Positions 24,825-33,457 of a stretch of DNA of 36,868 bases are shown in pieces (positions within the stretch are counted from its first letter, which is position 1; each line of letters begins with the position of its first letter). The DNA lies in the NCBI GenBank assembly GCA_017516925.1, contig JAFXAQ010000050.1, positions 1-36,868 of the forward strand, written 5' to 3'. A program made the translations under genes and the position numbers. The notes under the pieces were generated by a model. The model saw only the letters and a list, made by a program, of their open reading frames with translations. It made no database searches and was not told the origin of the DNA. This DNA comes from Oscillospiraceae bacterium (GTDB lineage: Bacteria > Bacillota > Clostridia > Oscillospirales > Oscillospiraceae).

Positions 24825-26903
24825 CTATTTGATACACTGGTGGATATACACCGCCGCCACCGAGGCGAAGCCGTGGTTTAAGCTGGCGCTGAGTCGGGAA
24901 TGCTCCCAAAGCGTACCGGTCAGCCGTGCCATTTGGGTAAAGAAGTCCTTGCACTCTTGCAGTACTTGGGGAATATAACCCTGTGCCAGTAGCAGTTCCA
25001 GTCGCAAATAATTTCCCACAATGGCATTGGACGGATACACCAGCGGATGCACTGTTTCCTTGTCCCGTCGAGGGCCAAATTGGCTGCACAGTTTCTGCCA
25101 CAGTTCCGGATAGCTTTCCGGGGTAGCAATGCCAAAATAAAATGCGTAATACTGGCAGGTTTCCGTGGTGTGACCTACTTTTTTCAGGCGCTTATTTGCA
25201 TCCCGCTGCACATTGTCCTCAAAGAATTCTCCGTTATAGGAAAGTTCCCGTATGGCTTTTTTCATGGCAGCTGCTTTTTCCGTCAAGCCCTCCCAGCCGT
25301 AAAGCTTTGCAGTAGCCTCCAAAGCCGCCGCCCAAAGCATATTGGTGGGGAAGTTGACACCGGCCACAAATTCCGGGTCGTTACATTTGCTCCATTCCAC
25401 GAAAACCCAGCCGCCCAGGTCTTCTAAAAGTCCGTATTCGTTTTCATACTTTTGAAAGAAGTTCAGAAGATCCCGCACTTTCTGCTCAGATCGTGCTTTC
25501 ATTTCCATATCTCCGGTGTGCTCCACATAGCTCTGCAGTTCCAGAATATACCACATGCTCCAGTTGGGGATATAGCGGCCATTGGGGTGGTCGGCTGGAT
25601 AGCACATAGGGATCATACCGGCATCCATACCCGGTTGTTGGGTGTAGAGGGCATAGTTTTCCAAAAAGCTTTTTTCTACTTTGTTGTCGCCGGTGAAGAA
25701 GTGTTCTGCCCGACCGGAAAAATAGCTGTCGCATAACCAGCCGGCTCGTTCCCGGGAGGGACAGTCCATCAAAATGTCCACGGCATTTTGGGCAAAGGTG
25801 TAGGAGGCGGCTTCCACAATCGCATTTAACTCCGGGTTACCGTAGTCCTGCAAGGGCAGAATATCCGGATTTTCATAGCGCACCATTGCAAAATGAGAAA
25901 CCTGTGTGCAGCCCTCTGTTACCACAGCTGTCACAAGCCGTGCGCTGTTGGCTTCAAAACTGAGAAGTTCGTAATTTCCCGGAGTCAGCACGTATTTGAC
26001 CACGTTGCAGCAACGTATCCGCCGGGGATTGATCTGCAGGCAGTTTTCTGTTTCTGTGGCGACTTCATCAAAGAGCAGATACAAGGTCGTTTTTTCTTTG
26101 ACTTGCGCTCCAAAGGAGAAGAAACCGGTGATCGTCCGGGGCAATTGGTAGGTGCGATAGGTCAAAGCTGTTAATTCTCCCTGGCTAGGTTTCTTGCAAA
26201 GGGCAAATTGGGCAACTTCTGCGGCAATATCTTCTTCCAACTCTGCTGGGTAAAAGCCTTTGATCAGCACTTCGTCCACATCTAAATACTCCCGGTAGCG
26301 GATGACTTCGGCATCCGGCTGCAGGGAAACACAGCCTGTTTCAATAATCTGTGCGGAAATGGGCTGCAGTGTGGGATAGCTGACATACCGGGGCAGCAAC
26401 TTGTTCATAGAAACCGTTTCTGTTTCAATCACCGGATATTGCGGCTTTCCAGCGTAAAAATCTGCCGGGTTCTGGCAGAACCGATAGCTTTCCACAAAGC
26501 TGCGCTGGAAACCAAACCGCTGCACCTTTTGGACACGTCCGGTCATATGATAGGCGGTAAAATCTTCTGCCTGGGCAAGCCGTTCTTCGCTCCGGTACAG
26601 CTCTGCGGCAAAAAACGGTGCTTCGTCTATCGTATAATACGTGTTTACGTTGGCAGAGTAGACCTCCACCGTCAAGGTCACTTCCTGACCGGCCCAAGGG
26701 GATAGGTCATAGGTGTCCAGCCGGCTGTAGCCGTGAGCCGCCCGGGCAGGACCATAGCCAACCAGCTTTCCGGCCACAAAAAAGCGGTAAAGATTGGAGA
26801 CTGCCAGTTCCAGCCGGTCAGATGTTTCCGGTGTCAGCCGATACTGAAACACCAACTGTATATTCTTTTTCTGCAAAAGGCCTTTGCCCCAAACAGCATT
26901 CAT
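24825..26903 (-). CDS. GH78-like alpha-L-rhamnosidase
   Basis: A 692-residue protein without a signal peptide. The N-terminal ~300 residues look like beta-sandwich domains; the C-terminal half is an (alpha/alpha)6-type barrel. The hallmark is DCPSRERAGWLCDSYFSG (380-397), which fits the GH78 DCPxRxERxGWxGD region with E384, although the second acidic block reads CD rather than GD. ATG 26903 (MNAVWGKG) starts 15 bases after the phosphodiesterase stop with a weak AGGGG. An in-frame start at 26990 would overlap that gene by 73 bases and is less likely. It is the last gene of the DeoR-linked operon. Rhamnose release from an imported glycoside is the probable role; a related unsaturated or other hexosidase is possible. 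Confidence 0.7.
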   Translation of the reverse strand: MNAVWGKGLLQKKNIQLVFQYRLTPETSDRLELAVSNLYRFFVAGKLVGYGPARAAHGYSRLDTYDLSPWAGQEVTLTVEVYSANVNTYYTIDEAPFFAAELYRSEERLAQAEDFTAYHMTGRVQKVQRFGFQRSFVESYRFCQNPADFYAGKPQYPVIETETVSMNKLLPRYVSYPTLQPISAQIIETGCVSLQPDAEVIRYREYLDVDEVLIKGFYPAELEEDIAAEVAQFALCKKPSQGELTALTYRTYQLPRTITGFFSFGAQVKEKTTLYLLFDEVATETENCLQINPRRIRCCNVVKYVLTPGNYELLSFEANSARLVTAVVTEGCTQVSHFAMVRYENPDILPLQDYGNPELNAIVEAASYTFAQNAVDILMDCPSRERAGWLCDSYFSGRAEHFFTGDNKVEKSFLENYALYTQQPGMDAGMIPMCYPADHPNGRYIPNWSMWYILELQSYVEHTGDMEMKARSEQKVRDLLNFFQKYENEYGLLEDLGGWVFVEWSKCNDPEFVAGVNFPTNMLWAAALEATAKLYGWEGLTEKAAAMKKAIRELSYNGEFFEDNVQRDANKRLKKVGHTTETCQYYAFYFGIATPESYPELWQKLCSQFGPRRDKETVHPLVYPSNAIVGNYLRLELLLAQGYIPQVLQECKDFFTQMARLTGTLWEHSRLSASLNHGFASVAAVYIHQCIK

Positions 26904-26917
26904 AGCGTAACCCCTTT

Positions 26918-27697
26918 TTAGTCGTGTAAGTTCAGTTCCCGAAGTACTTTCAAGGCAACCGCCGGATCGTTGCCGGTGATGTTGTCGCAATCAAATTCTA
27001 CACATTTGCGCACATCCAGTTGTGTATCTGCGCAGAACAGCCAGGCTAAAATGCCCCGGGAACGGGCAAATGCAACATCCGCCTGAATGGTTTCGTCTGT
27101 GCAATCTTTCCAGCTGATGGGAATACCCATACCGAACATCACGTCGTAGGTGTCCTCGGTAAAGTTTTTCATATACCGGCCGGGGAAACCCTGGCAGCGC
27201 ATATGGGGGTGGGCTTTTTTGGTATAGCGCAAAATTTCTGCATCAAAACAAGCGATGACAGACCGATCCTCCAAGCTAAACTGGTGCAGCATTTCGATGG
27301 TTTTATCCACAGCTTCTTCTGTCATATCTTTGATTTCCACATTCAGAAGAAGGCTCTGTTCTTTGGCGGCCAAAGTCAATACTTCCTCCAGAGTGGGAAT
27401 TTGCGTGCCAACAAATTCTTCACCAAACTTGCAGCCAAAATCAAAGCTTTTCAGCTGCTCCAGCGTATATTCCCGGACAGCACCGGAGTGATCAGAAGTG
27501 CGGTCAATGGTGCAATCGTGGATAACTACCGGCACACCGTCGGCAGTAATGTTTACATCAAATTCGATTAAATCTACACCCAATTCAATTGCCTTTTGGA
27601 AGGAAATGAGGGTGTTTTCCGGATATTTTGCCCGGATGCCCCGGTGCCCCAGAACCGGTATGCGGTTTTCACTTTTATACCATAATGTACAAGCCAT
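26918..27697 (-). CDS. Glycerophosphodiester phosphodiesterase family protein
   Basis: A 259-residue TIM-barrel phosphodiesterase, cytoplasmic (no signal peptide). Catalytic features are H18-R19 in LGHRG, E27 in PENTL, E45 and D47 in IEFDV, and the general acid H60 in VIHDCTIDRTS. Downstream QIPTLEEVLTLA and NVEIKD are also typical of the family. The known reaction splits glycerophosphodiesters into sn-glycerol 3-phosphate and an alcohol. I chose ATG 27697 (MACTLW) with GAGGTG 7 bases upstream; a TTG at 27715 is possible but lacks an RBS. It lies 14 bases after the epimerase gene. Its place among sugar-phosphate enzymes suggests a glycosyl or polyol glycerophosphate substrate rather than phospholipid headgroups. 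Confidence 0.9.
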   Translation of the reverse strand: MACTLWYKSENRIPVLGHRGIRAKYPENTLISFQKAIELGVDLIEFDVNITADGVPVVIHDCTIDRTSDHSGAVREYTLEQLKSFDFGCKFGEEFVGTQIPTLEEVLTLAAKEQSLLLNVEIKDMTEEAVDKTIEMLHQFSLEDRSVIACFDAEILRYTKKAHPHMRCQGFPGRYMKNFTEDTYDVMFGMGIPISWKDCTDETIQADVAFARSRGILAWLFCADTQLDVRKCVEFDCDNITGNDPAVALKVLRELNLHD

Positions 27698-27711
27698 AAA
27701 TAAGCACCTCT

Positions 27712-28383
27712 TCAAATATGGATCATACGTTTCAGCAGCGCTGTGTTTTCCGAAACAGACTGTCCCGGGGAAAAAACGCTGGACGAACCGGCAACGAAGA
27801 TGTTTGCACCAGCCTGACTCATCCGTTTTGCGTTTTCGAAGCTGACGTTACCATCCACTTCAATTTCCACGTGTTGACAGTCGGCATCATCCAGGTATTG
27901 ACGGAGTCTGCGGATCTTTTGCAAAGTGGAGTCTACCATTTTTTGCCCCGCAAAGCCGGGGTTTACGGTCATAACCAGCACACCGTCCATATCTTCCAAT
28001 ACGCTGTCCAGCGCACAAATTGGTGTTGCCGGGTTGATTGCTACCATCGCTTTTGCGCCCCGCTGCCGGATCATACCCAAAGCCTTGTTCAGATGCCGGC
28101 TTGCCTCAAAATGTACAGAAACATAGTCACCGTCCCCAAAGGTGAACCAGTCCAGTTTGCGCTCCGGGTCTGTAATCATTAAGTGGATATCCAAGGGGAG
28201 TGTAGTCGTTTGCTTTAATTGCCGAACGAAATCTGTGCCCAATGTGTAATTTGGTACAAAGCTTCCGTCCATAATATCCACGTGGATCATATCAGCGCAA
28301 CGCTCCAACTCTGTCAGATAGGTATCTAACTGAAATAGGGGCGAACACATAATGGAGGGTGCGATTTTTTTATAGTGTATCAT
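27712..28383 (-). CDS. Ribulose-phosphate 3-epimerase family (Rpe/AlsE-like)
   Basis: A 223-residue TIM-barrel ketose-phosphate 3-epimerase. Metal ligands and catalytic residues are visible: H34 and D36 in IHVDIMDG, H67 in LDIHLM, and D177 in EIEVDGNVS; MTVNPGFAGQ forms the phosphate loop. The N-terminus IAPSIMCSPLFQL resembles AlsE (allulose-6-phosphate epimerase, PSLMCMDLL) more than housekeeping Rpe (PSILSADF). The substrate may thus be ribulose-5-P, allulose-6-P or a related ketose phosphate. ATG 28383 has GGAGG just upstream, and the gene overlaps the 3' end of the dehydrogenase by 14 bases. The dehydrogenase would make a ketose phosphate that this enzyme then feeds to central metabolism. 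Confidence 0.88.
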   Translation of the reverse strand: MIHYKKIAPSIMCSPLFQLDTYLTELERCADMIHVDIMDGSFVPNYTLGTDFVRQLKQTTTLPLDIHLMITDPERKLDWFTFGDGDYVSVHFEASRHLNKALGMIRQRGAKAMVAINPATPICALDSVLEDMDGVLVMTVNPGFAGQKMVDSTLQKIRRLRQYLDDADCQHVEIEVDGNVSFENAKRMSQAGANIFVAGSSSVFSPGQSVSENTALLKRMIHI

Positions 28384-29374
28384 TTTCTTCCTCCATTGTC
28401 AGCATAACTTTATTAAAAAATTCTGTCTTGTTCCGAACCATATCAAAAGCCTGCTGCACATCTTTTAACGGAAAAACGTGGGTAATCAGCGGTTTTACAT
28501 CAAGCCTTCCGGATGCCATTTCCGTCAGTGCTGCTTGCCAATCATTTTGCGTTTGGCTGTAGGCAGAGTTCCAAGTGCCAAAAACAGAAAGCTCCTTTTT
28601 CAAAATATGCCAATAAGTCTTTTGTGTCATTGGCATATCTCCTGCGGGATTTCCCATGAGCACCATTCGACCCTTGGGTTCAATCACATCCAGACATTTT
28701 TCTAGTGCGCCCGGGTGCCCAGTGCCCTCCAAAGCACAGCTGATTTGTGTGCCCTGTGTGTATTCTGCAAAGCCGAAGCTTTTGCAAAATTCCAGCTTTC
28801 GCTGGTCAATATCAAAATAATACACTTGCTTTGCGCCGAAAAGCCGCGCCCACTGACCGGCCAAAATACCAATTGGACCTGCCCCGGAAATCAGCATTGT
28901 ATCGCCTTTTTTTATTTGCAGCTTGCTGGCCGCGTGTCTGGCAACAGCTGCCGGTTCACACATAGCGGCTTCCCGGTAACTCAGGTTTTCCGGAACCGAC
29001 ACAAGATTCCATCGTTTGACTGCAAGATATTCGCTCATACCGCCGTTGCGCCGGGAGCCGTAATAATCATAATTCTCACAAGTGGCATAACGCTCCTGAC
29101 GGCAGCTTTCGCAGGAGAAGCAGGGTAACAAGGGAAATACGGCCACGGCTTTTCCTGTCAGTGCATTTTCCGGGTCATGTACAACCTGACCGGAAAATTC
29201 ATGGCCTATGACGGTTGGAAAATGATACGTTCCTTTTTCGTAAACCCGAGGGATATCGCTGCCACAGATACCGCAGCATTTTACGGCAATGATCACTTCA
29301 TCCTCTGCACATACCGGCATGGGAATATCTTCGTAACGTAAGTCGTTAATACTGTGCAAATTCGCACATTTCAT
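28370..29374 (-). CDS. Zinc-dependent polyol-phosphate dehydrogenase, GatD-like
   Basis: A 334-residue medium-chain Zn dehydrogenase. The catalytic zinc site is C37 in CGICGSD with H58-E59 in GHEFSG. The structural zinc lobe is PCFSCESCRQERYATC, and the NAD-binding loop is SGAGPIG. The blocks YGSRRNGGMSEYLAVKR and VFGTWNSAY closely resemble galactitol-1-phosphate 5-dehydrogenase (GatD), and ribitol-/arabitol-phosphate dehydrogenases are related. It therefore probably oxidises an alditol phosphate to a ketose phosphate. ATG 29374 has GGAAGAGG upstream. It is the first gene of the four-gene operon, divergent from a DeoR-family regulator. No PTS or other transporter is in the operon, so the substrate must be made inside the cell or imported elsewhere. 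Confidence 0.85.
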   Translation of the reverse strand: MKCANLHSINDLRYEDIPMPVCAEDEVIIAVKCCGICGSDIPRVYEKGTYHFPTVIGHEFSGQVVHDPENALTGKAVAVFPLLPCFSCESCRQERYATCENYDYYGSRRNGGMSEYLAVKRWNLVSVPENLSYREAAMCEPAAVARHAASKLQIKKGDTMLISGAGPIGILAGQWARLFGAKQVYYFDIDQRKLEFCKSFGFAEYTQGTQISCALEGTGHPGALEKCLDVIEPKGRMVLMGNPAGDMPMTQKTYWHILKKELSVFGTWNSAYSQTQNDWQAALTEMASGRLDVKPLITHVFPLKDVQQAFDMVRNKTEFFNKVMLTMEEENDTL

Positions 29375-29412
29375 TACTTGTTTCGCCTCTTCCTTTTTGA
29401 AAATCTTGTGCT

Positions 29413-29441
29413 ATAATAAAGCAAAAGAAAGCAAAACGCAA
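29413..29441 (-). promoter_or_regulatory. Promoter of the gatD-like/epimerase/GDPD/GH78 operon
   Basis: On the minus strand TTGCGT (29441-29436), 17 bases, TATTAT (29418-29413). The spacer and flanks hold repeated GCAAAA units (29421-29436), and GTGATT...AATCAC inverted arms lie at 29451-29471. These are plausible operator sites for the divergent DeoR-type regulator. Confidence 0.55.
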
Positions 29442-29525
29442 TGTATGGCGGTGATTATGATAAACAATCACGTTTTGTAATCATATTCGCACACAAAAGA
29501 AAATAAACGAAAGAGGGTAGGGTAA

Positions 29526-30233
29526 ATGTATAATTTGGAACGGCAAGAGCAGATCATGGCTATCCTGGAAAAGAAAAAAAGCATCAGCGTCAAGCAGCTG
29601 GCGCAATTGCTGTACGTTAGCCAGCCGACCGTGCGCAGAGATCTGGAAAGCCTGAGCCAGCAAGGAAAGCTGCAACGAACCCACGGCGGTGTGGTGCTGA
29701 GAAAAACATCGGATGCAGAAATTCCTCTAATGTATCGCGAGGATCAAAACAATGAGGCAAAAAGAATCATCGCAGAAAAGGCGGCAACGCTGATCCACGA
29801 GGGGGATGTGATCTTTTTGGATGCCTCCTCTACGGTTTCCTACTTAGTACCCCATTTAAAAAAATTTCGGGATCTGTTGGTGATCACCAACAGTCCCAAA
29901 ACTTCCATACGCCTGGGGGAGCACAACATTAAAAATTATTGCACCGGCGGATTGCTGCTGATGCATTCTATAGCCTATGTGGGAAGCGAAACGGAGAAAT
30001 TTATATCCGGGATCAATGCCGATCTCTTTTTCTTTTCCAGCAGAGGTTATACGGAGAATGGGATGATCACCGATTCCTCCGGCAGAGAAACTGCGGTGAA
30101 AAAAGCAATGCTGCAAAATGCTGCCAAGAGCTATTATCTTTGTGATAGCAGCAAGCGGGACAAAAAATACGCGTTTAATGTTTGCAGCGCAAATGACCTT
30201 GCCGGTATCATCACAGAAATAGATACACCTTGA
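29526..30233 (+). CDS. DeoR-family transcriptional regulator
   Basis: A 235-residue sugar-phosphate-responsive repressor. The N-terminal helix-turn-helix is SVKQLAQLLYVSQPTVRRDL, followed by the family wing SQQGKLQRTHGGVVL. The C-terminal DeoRC effector domain keeps DASSTVSYLVPHL, VITNSP and the late CDSSKRDKKYAF block. DeoR regulators usually respond to phosphorylated sugars. Divergent placement from the polyol-phosphate dehydrogenase operon indicates that operon as the target, with an intermediate ketose or alditol phosphate as probable inducer. ATG 29526 has a GAGGGTAGGG tract upstream. A bidirectional terminator follows. Confidence 0.92.
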   Translation: MYNLERQEQIMAILEKKKSISVKQLAQLLYVSQPTVRRDLESLSQQGKLQRTHGGVVLRKTSDAEIPLMYREDQNNEAKRIIAEKAATLIHEGDVIFLDASSTVSYLVPHLKKFRDLLVITNSPKTSIRLGEHNIKNYCTGGLLLMHSIAYVGSETEKFISGINADLFFFSSRGYTENGMITDSSGRETAVKKAMLQNAAKSYYLCDSSKRDKKYAFNVCSANDLAGIITEIDTP

Positions 30234-30238
30234 TAAAA

Positions 30239-30275
30239 CGCCCCGGTTTGTGAAAACAAACCGGGGCGATATTTT
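30239..30275. terminator. Bidirectional terminator, deoR-type gene / M18 peptidase
   Basis: A 13 bp perfect stem CGCCCCGGTTTGT with a GAAA loop is followed by ATATTTTT on the plus side and preceded by AAAA (T run on the minus side). It lies between convergent genes. Confidence 0.93.
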
Positions 30276-30278
30276 TGA

Positions 30279-31664
30279 TTAAGCTTCGTAAATGGCCTTG
30301 CAGGCCAGCAGTGTCGTATAGCAGTCAAACTTGGAAACCAGCTCCATAGGTGCGTGCATACACAGAACAGGCACGCCTGCATCCACCGTCACAATGTTCC
30401 GGTTTGCCATATAGGCAGCCACGGTGCCGCCGCCGCCCTGGTCCACCTTACCCATAGTGGCGGTCTGCCACTGGACATTGGCATCCCCAAAGACCTTGCG
30501 TACGTGGAACATCGCCTCGGCGGAAGCGTCGGATGCGCCGCTTTTGCCACGGGCGCCGGTGTACTTGGCAATGGCAATGCCGTAGTTGAGCAAGCTGTTG
30601 TTCCGCTTGTCGCAGGTTTCTGCGAAGTTGGGATCAAAGGCGTTGGTCACGTCAGCGGACAGGCAGAAGGAATTTTCAAAGCAACGGTTCAGGCTACCAC
30701 CCAGGCTGTCGCAGATGTCCTGCATAAAGGTGTCGAAAGCCTGACTCTTCATACCGGAAACGCCAACGGAGCCAATTTCTTCCTTGTCAGCCAGAATGCA
30801 AACAGCGGTGTGCTTGGGCGTACCCAGAGAGAACATAGACTCAATCTGCGCGTAAGCGCAAACCCGGTCATCGTGACCGTAAGCGCCCAGCAGGCTTCTG
30901 TCCAGACCTACCTCACGGCACTTGCCGGCAGGCACGATGGTCAGCTCGGCAGAGCAGAAATCGTCTTCCACAATGCCGTACTTTTCGTTCAGCAGCTTCA
31001 TAACGTGCAGCTTTACAAGGTCGGAGCCTTCGCCCTGGAGAGGCTCGGTGCCCAAAATCACATTCAGCTGCTCGGCAACAATGCCCTCAGCCAAAGTCTT
31101 CTTCATCTGGTCAGCAGACAGGTGAATGAGCAAATCAGAAACCACCAGCACCGGGTCGTTGTCGTCCTCACCGATGGTGACAGTCACTTTTGTGCCGTCA
31201 GCCTTGCACACAACACCGTGAATTGCCAGGGCAACCGTGGGCCACTGGTACTTCTTGATGCCGCCGTAGTAGTGGGTCTTGAAGTAGGCAATTTCGCTGT
31301 CCTCATACATGGGGTTGGGCTTCAGGTCCATACGGGGGGAGTCTGTATGGGCGGCGCAGATATTGGCGCCGTCGTTGATGGGGGCGCTGCCGATGACAGC
31401 CAGCATAATGCTCTTATCCCGGTTGTTGCGGTATACCCGGTCACCGGGCTGCAGCTGCATGCCGGGAACAAGGGCCTTGAAGCCGTTTCGCTCTGCTGCT
31501 TCTACAGTCCAGGCAGTTGCCTCACGCTCGGTTTTGCAGGCATCCATAAAAGCGGCGTAGCGCTTGCAGTAATCGTTCATAGCCTTGCGCTGCTCGTCGG
31601 TCATTTCCGCATAGCCGTTTTTGGGGGCGCGGAGCAAGGAATTACGTAATTCTTCGTTTGTCAT
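30279..31664 (-). CDS. M18-family aminopeptidase
   Basis: A 461-residue cytosolic metallo-aminopeptidase that removes N-terminal residues, often acidic or hydrophobic, from peptides; it forms large tetrahedral oligomers in characterised members. Metal-site blocks are AAHTDSPRMDLK, the catalytic DKEEIGSVG, and late HAPMELVSKFD. Also typical are YGHDDRVCAY and KSGASDASAE. The length fits the family (~430-480). ATG 31664 has AAGGAG upstream. It lies 24 bases after coaE, and a TATAAT inside the end of coaE could give separate transcription. Housekeeping peptide turnover is the likely role. Confidence 0.93.
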   Translation of the reverse strand: MTNEELRNSLLRAPKNGYAEMTDEQRKAMNDYCKRYAAFMDACKTEREATAWTVEAAERNGFKALVPGMQLQPGDRVYRNNRDKSIMLAVIGSAPINDGANICAAHTDSPRMDLKPNPMYEDSEIAYFKTHYYGGIKKYQWPTVALAIHGVVCKADGTKVTVTIGEDDNDPVLVVSDLLIHLSADQMKKTLAEGIVAEQLNVILGTEPLQGEGSDLVKLHVMKLLNEKYGIVEDDFCSAELTIVPAGKCREVGLDRSLLGAYGHDDRVCAYAQIESMFSLGTPKHTAVCILADKEEIGSVGVSGMKSQAFDTFMQDICDSLGGSLNRCFENSFCLSADVTNAFDPNFAETCDKRNNSLLNYGIAIAKYTGARGKSGASDASAEAMFHVRKVFGDANVQWQTATMGKVDQGGGGTVAAYMANRNIVTVDAGVPVLCMHAPMELVSKFDCYTTLLACKAIYEA

Positions 31665-31688
31665 ACTGATATCTCCTTTTCAGGTTAT

Positions 31689-32267
31689 TTACTTTATTAT
31701 ATCCAAATTTTCAATAAAGGCAAGGCATTTTTGCCGGAATTCTGCTTCGGCGCCGTCGTTATCCAGTGTGTAGTCGCACAAAGCGGAAAATGCTTCGTTG
31801 GTTGGCTGCGCCCCAATGCGGCTTTGCGCATATTCCCGGGAAATTCCGTCCCGTCGCATTAGCCGGGCAATTCGTGCATCCACAGGTGCTGTTACCGCAA
31901 CGGTCACATCACATAATTTGTCAAGACCGCTTTCGAACAGCCCAATGGCATCGATGGCTACCAGCTTTGGCTTGGGGTCAAGCTGCTGCAAAACCGCATC
32001 GTATACCGCCTTGTGGGTAATGGCATTTAAGTCCCGCAGTGCCTTTTTGTCCGCAAACACCAAAGCACCCAGCTGCTTTCGCTGCAGCTGACCGTCCTGC
32101 ACCACACCGGGAAATCTTGCTTCAATGCTTGTAAGCAAGGTTTTATCAGTTTCAAGCAACTGGTGGTACAGCCTGTCGCAGTCAATCACCATACCACCGT
32201 GCTCTGCAATCAAAGAAAGCAGCGTGGTTTTTCCGCAGCCGGTGCCGCCGGTAATTCCAATGATCAT
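31689..32267 (-). CDS. coaE: Dephospho-CoA kinase
   Basis: The last step of CoA synthesis: phosphorylates the 3'-OH of the dephospho-CoA ribose with ATP. The 192-residue length is normal (~195-205). The P-loop is IGITGGTGCGKTT at the N-terminus, followed by VIDCDRLYHQLL. The lid region has RIARLMRRDGIS and the C-terminal part LCDYTLDNDG. ATG 32267 has GGAGG upstream and overlaps the stop of sua5 as ATGA, so the two are coupled. A longer in-frame reading upstream is just the 3' end of sua5 in another frame. Confidence 0.95.
   Translation of the reverse strand: MIIGITGGTGCGKTTLLSLIAEHGGMVIDCDRLYHQLLETDKTLLTSIEARFPGVVQDGQLQRKQLGALVFADKKALRDLNAITHKAVYDAVLQQLDPKPKLVAIDAIGLFESGLDKLCDVTVAVTAPVDARIARLMRRDGISREYAQSRIGAQPTNEAFSALCDYTLDNDGAEAEFRQKCLAFIENLDIIK
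31696..31723 (-). promoter_or_regulatory. Possible internal promoter for the M18 peptidase
   Basis: On the minus strand TTGCCT (31723-31718), 16 bases, TATAAT (31701-31696), inside the last codons of coaE. The expected start is ~25 bases ahead of ATG 31664. Confidence 0.45.
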
Positions 32268-33298
32268 ACCGCTGCCTCCCCGTCGATGATTTGGAAGGCT
32301 GCGGCTTTTTTCAGCCGGTTCTGCACCGCATAAGCGATGCCGCCTCCCACCGGACACCGGGCATACACCTTGTGCACACTGGGGTCATCCAACTGCCGCA
32401 ATGCGTCGAAAAGACCTGCCGACAAGGTGGCAACGTCCGCTTCCTTGCCATAGGAGAGGGGATTACAGCCTGCGTACAAAGGTAATTCTTCCTGAAAACA
32501 CAGCACCCGGTCACCGGAAGTGTAATGCCTGCGGATATATTCTGCTGCCTTTTCCCGGCTGCCGGATACGATGACCACCTGACATTGGGGGGCATAATGC
32601 TTGTATTTCATACCCGGGGCTTTTACCACCGCGTCCTTATCAATCTGGGCAGTAACCGCTTTGTCCACAGTCAGTTCACCCAAAACTGCTTGCAGCTGTT
32701 CTGGGGTAATGCCGCCGGGACGGAGCAGGCGAGGGGTATCCTCTGTCAGGTCCACAATGGTGGACTCCACACCTACCCGGCAAGCGCCGCCGTCCACAAT
32801 CATGGGGATGTTTCCCTTATGGTCGTTTAAAACGTGCTGGGCGGTGGTGGTGGAGGGCTTGCCGGAAAGGTTGGCTGAGGGCGCAGCAATGGGCACACCG
32901 GCAAGGGCAATGATTTGCCGGGTGATTTCATTGTCCGGACACCGGACAGCCACCGTGGGCAGACCTGCCGTAGTGCATTTCGGTACGATTTCTTTGGCTG
33001 GTAATACCATCGTCAAAGGACCGGGCCAGAATGTTTCCACCAAGCGCCAGGCGCTTTCCGGAATGTGGTGACAGAGCTTTTCCAAATCCTTGGGGTCGGC
33101 AATATGCAAAATCAGGGGATTATCCTGAGGACGACCCTTGGCGTCAAAAATCTTTGCCACAGCCTCCGGATTTAAGCCGTCTGCGCCCAAGCCGTATACG
33201 GTTTCCGTGGGCAGCGCCACCAGCTGCCCTTGTTTGAGCAATTCTGCAGCTGTTTCGGCACATTGTTTGTCGTTTGCGGAAATTACAAGGGTTTCCAT
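32264..33298 (-). CDS. sua5: L-threonylcarbamoyladenylate synthase, Sua5 type
   Basis: Makes threonylcarbamoyl-AMP from threonine, bicarbonate and ATP for the t6A37 modification of ANN-reading tRNAs. It has 344 residues: an N-terminal YrdC domain (QLVALPTETVYGLGADG, KIFDAKGRPQDNPLILHI, WPGPLTMVL, PSANLSGKPS) and a C-terminal Sua5 domain after a linker with APGMKYKHYAP. It is therefore the long Sua5 form rather than short TsaC. ATG 33298 has AGGAGG upstream; the open frame extends to 33511 without an RBS, across the promoters. Its stop overlaps coaE. The gene group appears to be housekeeping. Confidence 0.95.
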   Translation of the reverse strand: METLVISANDKQCAETAAELLKQGQLVALPTETVYGLGADGLNPEAVAKIFDAKGRPQDNPLILHIADPKDLEKLCHHIPESAWRLVETFWPGPLTMVLPAKEIVPKCTTAGLPTVAVRCPDNEITRQIIALAGVPIAAPSANLSGKPSTTTAQHVLNDHKGNIPMIVDGGACRVGVESTIVDLTEDTPRLLRPGGITPEQLQAVLGELTVDKAVTAQIDKDAVVKAPGMKYKHYAPQCQVVIVSGSREKAAEYIRRHYTSGDRVLCFQEELPLYAGCNPLSYGKEADVATLSAGLFDALRQLDDPSVHKVYARCPVGGGIAYAVQNRLKKAAAFQIIDGEAAV

Positions 33299-33350
33299 AC
33301 AAACCCTCCTAAAAATAGTTTCGTTTTGTCCATATAGCATATGGAATCCA

Positions 33351-33379
33351 TTGACATTCAGCGTTCTGGAGGTTACAAT
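33351..33379 (+). promoter_or_regulatory. Strong promoter of the ceramidase-like lipoprotein
   Basis: TTGACA (33351-33356), exactly 17 bases, TACAAT (33374-33379), with a transcript start expected near 33386 and a ~125-base leader. It lies within the 5' leader of the oppositely transcribed sua5. Confidence 0.75.
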
Positions 33380-33430
33380 AAAATAGAGTATTTCTATGAT
33401 ATGCTCCGCAGCTTCAATTCCAGTTCCTAT

Positions 33431-33457
33431 ATTATAGCATTTTACAGCAATTTTCAA
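33431..33457 (-). promoter_or_regulatory. Extended -10 promoter of sua5-coaE
   Basis: On the minus strand TGC-TATAAT (-10 at 33436-33431) with TGn extension, and TTGAAA (33457-33452) 15 bases upstream. The expected start near 33424 lies to the right of the opposing start at ~33386, so the two transcripts would overlap at their 5' ends. Confidence 0.55.

Noticed and set aside
26904..26990. Longer N-terminus of the GH78-like protein
   Set aside because: It would overlap the phosphodiesterase gene by 73 bases with no RBS and adds a basic, low-complexity stretch unlike the family.
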